In this document: in pieces, positions 55,626-64,000 of the stretch
How positions within the stretch are numbered: position 1 is the stretch's first letter
Layout: the number at the start of each line of letters is the position of its first letter
Origin: Sweltsa coloradensis
Taxonomy: Eukaryota > Arthropoda > Insecta > Plecoptera > Chloroperlidae
Assembly: GCA_024449915.1 (NCBI GenBank)
Contig: JAMZAV010003257.1
Coordinates: 1-64,000 of the forward strand
Length of the DNA: 64,000 nucleotides
Reading direction: 5' to 3'
Notes under the pieces: generated by a model
What the model was told of the DNA's origin: nothing
Seen by the model: only the letters and a program-made list of their open reading frames with translations
Databases searched by the model: none
Program-made: the position numbers and the translations under genes

Positions 55626-58600
55626 GTCAGTTAGTGTCCTTAGTCCTCTCCCTGCATCATTATAATCGTATAACTCTGTTCAGTAAACTATACTCAAACA
55701 GCAAAATTTTCATTAAGAAATTATTTTTTGGTTTGTTTTTGCTACTGATTTTTATTTGATTAATTATAAAATCTGATTGGATCATTGTATGAGGCTTATT
55801 TGATTGCTTCTAGTAATTTAAGACACCGACACGATCGATAATATCAAAAAAATATGTTGGTAAAAATAGTGCCACTTCTACCAGCATGGTCAAAATTAAA
55901 TATCCCAAAAAGTCAACACTACATTTTTTGGTCAAAACTTGTGTAAAATCTTTAAGTTTCCGTGATCGCAAAATACCAAACTAATGTTGGTAGTATGGCA
56001 GTTTACGTAAGCGCGGGAAATTATTTGACGCGTTTTGAACAACTTTTTTCAGAAAACGGGGAATTTGATACAATGTTTTCATTGCATGGTTTTTAAGCAT
56101 AAGCTCGCTTTAAGGACATACCAGTAGTTGGTGAAAAGCAATTGTTGTAAAAGTTCACTCCTACTGAGAATCAAACCCAGAACCTCTAAATCTTTGTACT
56201 AATGCTCTAACCAAGGTTCTGAGTTCAATCCTCAGTCGGGTAAAAAATTTTTACGACAATTGCTTACAATTAATATTATTCATTACCGGTATATCAATTA
56301 TCGACTTGTTATTGGGTATTGATTATCGAGCTATATAATCGCTTATCGTGTGCATTCTTGGTTATTCGTACTACCTGTATGTTACAGACACTGAGTGCCT
56401 TGAGCTTGTGGTCTTCCCGACGCCAGAGACTTCGGGCCGACTAAAGCTCCAGATTAAGTTTGAAGAGATGGTTAACTACACGATCAACAGTATCGAGACA
56501 TCTGATACAGCAGAACCCTCTGGTGGTGCTGATACAGACGGACAAGCCTGTGTTTCAAGCCCGCCATATGGTGCAGTTCCGCCTGCTCACCCTCACACAC
56601 GGGCCTCAAAACCCGTCACACAGCCGGTAAACTATATTTAGAGTCCGCCTCAGACGGACAAGCCTGTGTACAAGCCCGGCCAGATGGTGCAGTCCGCCTG
56701 CTCACCCTCAACACACGACCTCAAGCCCGTCAACACAGCCGGTAAAACTATATTTAGAGTCGCCTCAGACGGACAGCTGTGTACAAGCCCGGCCAGATGG
56801 TGCAGTTCCGCCTGCTCACCCTCACACACGACCTCAAGCCCGTCACACAGCCGGTAAACTATATTTAGAATCCGCCCTCTCAGTCACAGAACTGATTTAA
56901 CTAAAGCAACTGTGAACCTCAAATCACACCAACATCAACAAGACTAGTTTGTAACAATAATATTATACAATTTAATGAATTTATTATCTATTTTTGTAGT
57001 CTATTTGTTTCACATATTATTCATGTATTTTGATTTATGTTTGGCTTTAATTTTAGAGAATCTAAAGTGTGTTTTTATTTGTCATTTTGGTGCACCTATA
57101 TCTGGAAAATGAAAATGAGACTTTTAAGATACTTAACTACATTTTCACTTTTTTGTTGATAGTGTCTGTAACTTGGACCATGTATGTAACATGTATTGTA
57201 ACCATGGAAGTAACAACTGAACTACAATGTGGTTGTGTTACAGATTGACAAGGTCTGGCTGGAGAGTCCGTCTGAAGTCCGTCTGGCTCAGTGGCTCAAC
57301 CTCAAGACAAAACATGGACTGGTGCATCTCAACTTCCAGCTATCGCAGGAACCAATCCAGGTACGAGATTCATAATGCATATAATGTCATAATATTTGTT
57401 GGATGAGCGTAGAGAGCGTAGCGAGCGAAGCGAAGATTCCATTTCACTACACTGGAGAAAAAAATCCGGAATGTTTTTTTTTTCTTTCTTTTTTTTGTAT
57501 TTTTGTGTGTCTGTGAACACGATTCCGGCTAAACCGATACTCCGATTGCGATGAAATTTTATGGAGACCTTCGAAATCTCTGAACTTAGAACTGCACCGT
57601 ACGAAAAATCGATCAAAAAAATTATTTCTCTTGAAAATCGCAATTTTACGATTTATTTCGATTTTCTTTTTTGTTTTTGTTTGTATTTTTGTGTGTTTGT
57701 TAACACGATTCCGGCTAAACCGATACTCCAATTGCGATGAAATTTTCTGGAGACCTTTGAAATCTTTGAACTTAGAAATGCCACCTTTTTGAGCGCAATA
57801 GAAAAATTATTTCTCATACAAATCGCAATTTTACGATTTTTTTTTGTTTTTCTAATTTTCTCTGTTTGTATTTTTGAGTGTTTGTTAAAGGCCCTCTGTA
57901 GTAAAGTAAGGTCAATTTTAACAAATGTCCAATTCCATAACATTACTCGAAAGCACGTGCTCATAAACGTAACTGCGAAAACCGCATGTCGCTGTGTTCT
58001 TTCTCCGCGAAGTTAGCGGACTTTGAAAGCGAAGAGTGGGGGAACCCTACGTCATCTCAGTCTTATCGAGGCGAGGCGAGAGCTGTCAACTCGGCGGCTA
58101 GCGAGATAATATGCGCGCGTTGCCTTACTAACGCAGACCGCTTTACACTTGACACTTGACACTACTGACAGTATGGTATTTCGCATTTTCTTGGCAACAA
58201 TCAGCAATCATGTCAAACATACAGCCTTACCGGTTCGAACCCCGCAAAAATGATAAAAATGATTTACCACCAAGTATGAAAACTGACGAAGAAAGTATTT
58301 GCTGTACGGAGAGTGATGTGATAAGTAAAGTTCGAGGAAAGTGCAGAGTGCATCACTTATCACACGGCATTTCAAAGCGTCGTTTTATGTCATGATACGC
58401 TTCAAACTGCCCTACAAAACATGGTGTCCTTCATAGATGGTAAATCAAAAGCTTCTATATAATCTACTATAAGACGCCACGAATAAAATGTGGTGTGTTA
58501 TAGAGTACAAACAATTTATTAGCTGGATGAACGCATGGTCTACCCTAAAACAATAGAAAAGTAATTCCTTCTTGTGTCGTTCAGAAAATAAGACAGAATT

Positions 58601-61600
58601 ATCCCGAGAGCGATGGCGTGTACGTTGATTTTACTGCTGCAGTTGGATGCGATGCCGAATATTTTAATTGAGAGCAATTAATTAAAAGAATTCAGGTTCA
58701 GTGAAATTCGTTATGTATCTGAATTCACTTTAAATTATGGCACAAAACATCGAATGTATTTTCTTTAGATTTTAGAACACAGTCATAATAATATTATGTT
58801 CCAATCTATTATTAAAACTTCAGGCGGGATTCGAACTCACGTCCTATGGATGGTAATCGGTTTGGACCATTTGGAACTACATCCTAACAAACGAACGTTA
58901 TAACCATTATATTCATTACTAAAATCAGACTACTAGACAAGAATTGGCTCACCATGTATGTTTTATAGCAGGGCTTATAAACCACTTTATTATGGTATAA
59001 AAATTCTCACTCATAAATCACATATTTATTTACTCAATGCACTACTAACTTCACATATATGTATTGTTTCAGAAAACGCACGAAAACAATTCAAACTCAT
59101 TCCTAAGACATACATAGATGCCGCTATGCTAATTGTACCCAATCCATATTTTTGAACGGTTTCTGTGACCGCCAAATTATTGAGTGACTTTTCGTACATT
59201 TAGTTTTAACAGTCAAAGAAGAACCTTTTACCGATTGCTCTACGTTTGTAAGATGAGAGCCGCATCTTGTGCATAAAACAAAAAGTACCTTCAGACATTC
59301 CCAAACACGAGAAACAGATTGTTGGTCTCGCTTTCAGCAAATCACTATTCTTTTTACAGGTAACGTTCTCTTCTTCATGGCCGTCAAGTTTATGTCAGCG
59401 TCAGTGTCACTTTTATCAGACTGCTTTTTTATAAAATAACGTGGAACTGATTTATTTCGAAATAAGCCTTATTGTCTATTGATGTTTTAATGAAGATGAT
59501 AGTTCAAAATCTTCATCTACAAAATGCTCGTAACAAATTAACCTGTATTTGGTTGGGAGTAAACCTTTGCGATTAAATGTTCACCCACGCACGATGTCTA
59601 GTAGGTGATTTTTCGCGATCAGGATATCTGTGAAAATTAACTTTTTTCCGTCATTTCTGGTGTTTTTCAGTTTTGATATTGCAACCAAAGACGTAGCATA
59701 TATCCATTCTTGTTTATATGTTGTGAAGAGTGTATAAAAAGTATGTCTGCAAACCTATACAAAATAACCACGGTATGTATAATATCTAAATAAAGCACTA
59801 AGTTAGTGAACATTCAGTTATTACTTCACACGCAAAACTTCACCCTACTTCACATGAAATACTGGAAAAATGCTGCCAAGGAGACACTGTCTTTGTGACC
59901 TACGGTGCAGGCGCGTAGGAACGTTTTCAAAGTTTGGGGATTGGGAGGGGGGGGGGGAATTTATTAGCAGATATTGTGGGCGGCAGCAAAGGCGAAAACA
60001 AATTCAACATACTACAGTTATTTCGTCATGTTGAAACTGCATTCGGACTCTGTAAACAATGTTTGACAGCAACTATCTGGGATCTAAAACTCAAAACATG
60101 AACGTGAAGTGGCCCATTTGAGTAAATTTCAGACTATTTTTTATGTAACGACAAAGCATATAGGAAAACATATTCGTTTTACCAAGGTGATTCGAATTGT
60201 ATAAGTGTATGTGCATGTTTACTATGGAAATATTGGGATTAATATTTAGCTCAGATTAGTTTTGACCCCCTGCCCCACACCCCCCCTCGAACCCCCCTGG
60301 GCCAAACTTAGGTAGGGCATTGCCTCCCTTACCTTCTCCCGGTTCCCACGCCACTGCTACGGTGGTCCTAAGACTGATGACGGTGTAGGGTGTGGGTGTC
60401 ACGGAAGTCGAGCCGCTAGCCGATAGCAGGAGCCGCCGTGCTTGCGTGAAGCGTCTGACTGAGATGACGTCACATCGTAGTCATGTGAAACACTAACTAG
60501 CGATAAATCCTAGGCGGCTGATCCGATTTAAGTCGCGTTTTCGGCTATCGTTTTCTCGCAAGAAATGACGTTGAACTAGACTTGGTTACTTTACTACAGT
60601 AAGCCTTTAACACGATTCCGGCTAAACAAATACTCCAATTGCAATGAAATTTTCTGAGTACCTTCGAAATCTTTGAACTTAGACCTGCCACGATTTTTGG
60701 TACAATCGAAGAAATATTTCTCATGAATATTGTACTTTTACGATTTTTTCCCATTTTTAGTGCGATATTTTCGTGACATTTGGGCCGATTCTGACCAAAC
60801 GGGTGGGGCTACAACGTTCATATTTCACACGAACATTAAGGTAATGGTGATGTATTGCCTTTTGAAAGAAAAAGTTGAATAAGTTAGCCAGAATCCATAT
60901 AAATAAAGGTTTTAATATGAGTTTTTTTAAGGTTTATAATAACAATTAACAAGTAACAATAGAAACTTGACAACAATCACCTACAATGCATTCAAAAAGC
61001 ACTTGCAAAGGAAAAGTGGTCCTACAAAAACTAAAAACGAACAAAAAAGCTCATCCATCAACGCGGCGGGACTAAAGCGTTTTCCTAGTTTAAAAAATAT
61101 CACCAATTTAATGGTGAAACAATTTGATATTTATACAGTACTCACAAAAAAATGTTAACTGTGAGATTTATCCCAGGTGGCTCAAATAGGGCTGATACAG
61201 ATTACGTTAGTTACTAGTATTGAGCCAACCGGCACACATCTTGCGATTAACACTTTTGAGAGAGGCAGTGCACCAATCAGTTTCAAATCTAATCATGAAT
61301 TAAGGACTAATGACAGGACATTAATGTATGGTCCTATGTGGCCTTTAATTCCTATAGCTAAAGCTTCTATCGAGCACATGTCTCAGATATTAATATTAAC
61401 TTTTCAAGAATGGTACTCGAAAAAAAATACTAAAATAGAATATTAAGGAATAAGGACTGTGGATCTGATATTATATTTATTTGCTTGTGGCTTGTTTTCT
61501 GTCTGCTCCTGAAACATATAGGCCCCTACATTTAGTTGTTGTGTAATGTATTTTCAGTAAATAAATACAAATAATATTAAATACATTAACTTTGATAAAG

Positions 61601-64000
61601 GCAATATTTGAACTATGCGCTGTTTTTTATATTTATATTTTAATGCCCGAATATTGTCTTATTTCTATCATAATATACGTTCTACCAGTTTCTTCTATAT
61701 AAACAATTTCCTTGTTTAAATTAAGCCCTGGAATTCAGGGTCAGATGAGACTTTTGATTCCTGTCTAGCTTGGTCCATGGAGAGATCACCTCTCTTAACA
61801 GTTGTGCTGTTTATGTGATCATGTATCTCTGAGAGTGAGTGTGAGAATGAATACTATGTGAAACTGATAGTGACGACATTCGTGCAGAATTTACTTCGGG
61901 CATCACAATCTAGGTTGGATAATAATAATCTTTCTGTCATCTGTTCACTCAGGGTACCTGGAAAATCAAAGTGGAGCGTAACAACTCGAATGTTGAAACG
62001 AAGACTTTCGAGGTTCGTGAGTACGTGCTGCCGCGGTTTGAGGTGACGATAACGCCTCCCGATTATGTTCTGGCCGATTCCGAGACGCTCACATGGAATA
62101 TCTGCGCCAAGTGAGTAGTGTACATTCTATCTTTCAGGGTGTTAGCTCCACAGAAGATCACAAAGTTTTTAAAAGTTTAGTTTGTATCATTAATGAATGG
62201 AAGAATAATTAACAACAATTAAATTTTTAGACGTTTACAGTTTTTGTTTTTGTTTTGTTCAGACCTACACAGTAGTAATATTACTTTACTTTTTTAAACA
62301 AAGCTCTGCAATTTCATTAAAGTTGCCTCAAGTCACAAAATAACAATAAGTAAAATTGATTACAAATTATTAAAAATGAAATTAGGTGTGTATTATGAAG
62401 AACAATAATTATGAATAATATAAATATTGATCCATGCTTGTTACTTGTTGGTTTGTCCGTAGAAGTGTACTATACAATGCTCCGTGTTGGTTTCCAGATA
62501 CAGCTACGGCCAGCCGGTGAAGGGGAGCGTGCACATCAAGGCCAACGCAAAGTACAGCGAGTGGATTCCTATCTGCAACACTCCGACAACTAAAGCTCCG
62601 CCCGGTCAGGCGCGCTGGTCACCCGGCTCCTCTCGTTGTTCCGATCCTCCCATGGGTGTCAACCTCATTGTGCCCGTGAGTTCATGACGATTGTTCTCTG
62701 CTTGAACTAATAGGCACTGCAGATGGATACAAATATCATGACTAATTAAATAATAAATAAACAAAATAAAAAAATGAATAACAAACTCAAAATATTTTTT
62801 AAAAAAAGAAAGATTATCTTGCTATTTTAAATGAATCGTAATCTCAAATGCATTTCATTAAAAATCTGAAATCTTTAATAAATTCAGAATTGGAATTTAT
62901 GCTATCCTGTCTTATCAACTCAATTGATATAATTGACATCTTGAATACATTTCTAATTGTAACCAGTGTGTCACGGTTGTCATACTCAGTTATCACGTAA
63001 GGTGAGTCGGTTGAATGGCGGCTGTTATTTTGTAGTGTTGTTCTACGTATTATACGTGTTATACTACGCAATTGTGCTAACGCTACTCCTGTTACTCCGA
63101 CAGCTGGATGGCTGCATCCTGTTCAACGTGACGGGAGCGGAGCTCGGACTCGGTCAACTCTCCCAGCATCTGGACTCTCTCCAGGCCGTAACCGTGACGG
63201 CCGTCGTGACGGAGGCCAACACCGACTTGGAACGCAACGCTACGTCCACGTCTTCCATCCTCCATCACGCACTCAGCCTGGAGCTCTTGACACACAGCGC
63301 TCGGTACTTCAAGCCTACTTTGCCGTACCATGGGAAGGTAATTCTAATAGAATGTCATTGATATTTAATAATAATCCGTGGGAAAAATATCTTTTTAGTT
63401 TTTTGTGGCCTCTTTGTGACTAAACCATGGAGCTAAATGATTCCATGACTAAACCAACTATCACTAGTCAGTCATAAATAAATAAATTTGTATTTAGAGT
63501 CTACCCACTCAATTATATATCTGATTTTGAGTGGATACATTTTTACAATTGTCACACTTAATCTACTGTATGTGATTAAGTAATTTTCTATCTAGTGCAT
63601 ATTCTTTCAAAGCCTTAGACCTACACTGTATGCATTAACATTAAAACCATTATTACACCACATTAATAACTGTTTTAAACATAAAAAATAAACTACCGTA
63701 TTGTCCGTATCAGTCCCTTACCAGCTTATATCCATATGCTTATAGATATTTTTATATATTTCAACAAGAAAAGTTAGTGGGTGTGCTTATATTCTGGTTC
63801 GGCCTATATTTGGAACTATACATACATACTTTCTAGCATTTCTTTTATAATGTATGTAGTGTAGTAACACTTTCCAGTATGTAATAGAGTGTTTAATAGA
63901 GTCACCTCACTGAAGTGCTTTGTGCTTCTAGCTACGCGTATTGTACCCGAACTCTAAGCCGGCTCCTGGTAAACTCATCTCGGTCTGTGTGAAAACAAGG
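55465..64000 (+). CDS. CD109-like thioester protein, 5' part (truncated by window end)
   Basis: Seven exons read in order through the first macroglobulin domains of a CD109/TEP-type protein. They give TAPKRLLAGSIESVCISLHN, ETSGRLKLQIKF, the MG2 motif VLIQTDKPVY, VQFRLLTLTHDLKP, WLESPSEVRLAQW, GTWKIKVERNN, REYVLPRFEVTITPPDY, YSYGQPVKGSVHIKANAKY and, at the window edge, LRVLYPNSKPAPGKLISVCV. Family members are secreted or GPI-anchored protease-binding or opsonic proteins with a thioester; that part is beyond this window. Same strand as the Mcr-like gene, whose stop lies 14 kb upstream. The signal-peptide exon was not found. The second exon is followed by tandem exon-end copies. A third of the intron space is transposon. 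Confidence 0.85.
56137..56265. repeat. Palindromic miniature repeat with tRNA-like arms
   Basis: Arms AAGCAATTGTTGTAAAA (56,137) and TTTTTACGACAATTGCTT (56,248) pair, and inside them ACTGAGAATCAAACCCAGAA pairs with the GTTCTGAGTTCAATCCTCAGT stretch. Each inner arm resembles the T-arm/B-box part of a tRNA. Lies in the intron before the second exon. Confidence 0.65.
56388..56626 (+). CDS. CD109-like exon: MG1 end and MG2 start (one frameshift)
   Basis: Acceptor ATGTTACAG. Encodes DTECLELVVFPTPETSGRLK and FEEMVNYTINSIETSDTAE, then after a 1-base step near 56,520 VLIQTDKPV and VQFRLLTLTH. Donor GTAAAC after ACACAGCCG at 56,626. Two more copies of the last 90 bp, each with the donor, follow downstream; which copy is spliced is unknown. 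Confidence 0.85.
56529..56876 (+). repeat. Three tandem copies of an exon end plus its splice donor
   Basis: The block from CAGACGGACAAGCCTGTG to ACACAGCCG-GTAAACTATA, then TTTAGAGTCCGCC, occurs three times, with donors after 56,626, 56,741 and 56,853 (steps of 115 and 112 bp). Each coding part spells TDKPVY, QMVQFRLLTLTHD and KPVTQP after single-base repair. The unit closely resembles in kind the exon 5 duplication of the Mcr-like gene at 8.24-8.62 kb. Confidence 0.88.
57244..57360 (+). CDS. CD109-like exon: MG2
   Basis: Acceptor GTGTTACAG. Encodes IDKVWLESPSEVRLAQWLNL and HGLVHLNFQLSQEPIQ, joining the previous exon as KPVTQP-IDKVW. 39 open codons, phase 0 on both sides, donor GTACGA. Confidence 0.93.
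58156..58395 (+). CDS. Unassigned short open frame inside the TTAA element
   Basis: An in-frame Met at about 58,210 starts MSNIQPYRFEPRKNDKND, followed by an acidic patch (TDEESICC). The (P/Q)PYxFEP opening is reminiscent of small invertebrate proteins with a P2X7-like cytosolic region, but the Zn-binding Cys block that defines them is not visible here. The frame stops after 80 codons. It may be the first exon of a captured gene or chance. Confidence 0.25.
   Translation: MTLLTVWYFAFSWQQSAIMSNIQPYRFEPRKNDKNDLPPSMKTDEESICCTESDVISKVRGKCRVHHLSHGISKRRFMS
58822..58905 (-). repeat. tRNA-like relic (B box GAGTTCGAATCCCGC)
   Basis: The minus strand carries a good B box and a degenerate upstream part with no foldable acceptor stem. 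SINE-like relic inside the TTAA element. Confidence 0.4.
59908..60356. mobile_element. hAT-type miniature element, copy B, nested in the TTAA element
   Basis: Ends CAGGCGCGTAGGAACG and CGGTTCCCACGCCACTG are inverted with few mismatches; the CAG...CTG ends with GGCGTAG are common in hAT miniature elements. An exact 8-bp duplication CTACGGTG flanks it (59,900-59,907 and 60,357-60,364). Body matches 2,348-2,774. G-run inside the left end and C-run inside the right end. Confidence 0.9.
61177..61446 (+). CDS. Unrecognised 89-codon open frame
   Basis: Follows a possible acceptor TTTATCCCAG (61,171). Contains TGTHLAINTFERGSAPISFK and RTLMYGPMWPLIPIAKASIE and ends with a basic tail before TAA. The composition looks protein-like (aromatic and Pro residues spaced, few repeats), but I recognise no family. 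It could be an exon or retrocopy fragment in the CD109-like intron. Confidence 0.2.
   Translation: MAQIGLIQITLVTSIEPTGTHLAINTFERGSAPISFKSNHELRTNDRTLMYGPMWPLIPIAKASIEHMSQILILTFQEWYSKKNTKIEY
61953..62110 (+). CDS. CD109-like exon: MG2/MG3 join
   Basis: Acceptor TTCACTCAG. Encodes GTWKIKVERNNSNVETKTFE and VREYVLPRFEVTITPPDYVL, then TWNICAK; the FEVxEYVLPRFEV motif is diagnostic for the family. Phase 2 out at GTGAGT. Confidence 0.95.
62498..62675 (+). CDS. CD109-like exon: MG3 with a Pro/Ser-rich insert
   Basis: Acceptor GGTTTCCAG. Encodes KYSYGQPVKGSVHIKANAKY, the family YxYGxPVxG motif, followed by a Thr/Pro/Ser-rich stretch with two Cys (ICNTPTTKAPPGQ, SSRCSDPPMG) that is longer than in most members. 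Donor GTGAGT, phase 0. Confidence 0.93.
63104..63337 (+). CDS. CD109-like exon: MG3/MG4
   Basis: Acceptor CTCCGACAG. Encodes LDGCILFNVTGAELGLGQLS, VTEANTDLERNATSTSSI and LTHSARYFKPTLPYHGK; the last phrase matches the conserved YFKPGLPYxG motif. Two N-glycosylation sites (NVT, NAT). 78 open codons, donor GTAATT. Confidence 0.95.
63491..63510. repeat. Recurrent TATTTAGAGTCyACCCACTC motif
   Basis: The 20-mer also occurs at 50,833 and, with changes, at 55,333. Shorter forms (ATATTTAGAGTCCGCC) follow each donor of the 56.5-56.9 kb tandem array. Flanking similarity continues for some tens of bases (AACTGATTTT-like). Probably a short interspersed repeat. Confidence 0.6.
63932..64000 (+). CDS. CD109-like exon: MG4 start, runs off the window
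   Basis: Acceptor GTGCTTCTAG. Encodes LRVLYPNSKPAPGKLISVCV and KTR to the last base, phase 0 with the previous exon. The family reads (V/L)xVxxPxxxPAPG here. Confidence 0.9.

Larger units (their letters stand above)
57885..60610. mobile_element. TTAA-flanked (piggyBac-like) non-autonomous element, 2,718 bp
   Basis: The element is 57,889-60,606, flanked by TTAA on both sides (57,885-57,888 and 60,607-60,610). Inverted ends are AGGCCCTCTGTAGTAAAGTA and TACTTTACTACAGTAAGCCT in complementary orientation, with a few mismatches. TTAA duplication is the rule for piggyBac elements. No piggyBac transposase was found. Internal frames at 58,156 and 58,958 are short; one begins MSNIQPYRFEPRK, similar in style to the N terminus of P2X7-tail-type small proteins, which I cannot confirm. 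Confidence 0.8.
57399..61089 (+). mobile_element. Interspersed repeat family R1, copy 3, split by an insertion
   Basis: Left part 57,399-57,888 starts TTGGATGAGCGTAGAGAGCG and contains two ACACGATTCCGGCTAAACCG units. The right part 60,607-61,089 resumes ACACGATTCCGGCTAAA and ends GGCGGGACTAAAGCG...TTCCTAGT. A 2.7-kb TTAA-flanked element separates them. The intact equivalent (TTTGTTAACACGATTCCGG) is present within the copy at 57,697, proving the insertion point. Confidence 0.85.

Overview
This is animal nuclear DNA, and the gene content points to an arthropod. Genes are split into short exons of about 100-325 bp with consensus GT-AG junctions. Introns run to 8.6 kb and are full of transposons, and no operon or prokaryotic feature is present. 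The main gene is a thioester-protein/alpha-2-macroglobulin homologue with an LDL-receptor class A module in mid-protein, the architecture of arthropod Mcr (macroglobulin complement-related, Tep6 in flies). I cannot place the species; a hemipteran-type insect is only a guess from the repeat style.

Layout. 1-3.7 kb has no recognisable gene (a CTGT microsatellite and one old DNA-transposon copy). 3.76-41.06 kb holds a nearly complete Mcr-like gene on the + strand: 26 exons placed, about 1,690 residues, from a signal peptide to a Cys-rich, hydrophobic, GPI-signal-like C terminus. One short exon near 9.1-10.2 kb appears missing. 41-55 kb is gene-poor: a Tudor-domain fragment between perfect 85-bp direct repeats, an RTE tail, a 99-bp satellite of about 30 units at 47.0-49.96 kb, and a hairpin element. 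55.46-64 kb holds the 5' part of a second, CD109-like thioester-protein gene, cut by the window end. Two macroglobulin genes in the same orientation suggest a tandem immune/junctional gene cluster.

Mobile DNA. The Mcr introns contain a 3,585-bp hAT transposon with 8-bp target duplications and a recognisable transposase. They also hold several non-autonomous hAT elements with exact or one-mismatch 8-bp duplications, one nested inside another. Four of these share the end TAGGGrTGTGCG, but each repeats a different short word next to it. Other elements are an RTE retrotransposon cut by two smaller elements, a Penelope-like fragment with hammerhead-ribozyme-like cores, a TTAA-flanked piggyBac-like insertion in the CD109-like gene, and a long inverted-repeat element.

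Data quality. From about 7.6 to 14.4 kb and in the 47-50 kb array the sequence carries many one-base homopolymer indels. The protein remains recognisable only by switching frame inside exons, which looks like unpolished long-read consensus and not gene decay, because the exons from 14.8 to 41 kb are almost perfectly open. Exon ends in that stretch are approximate.
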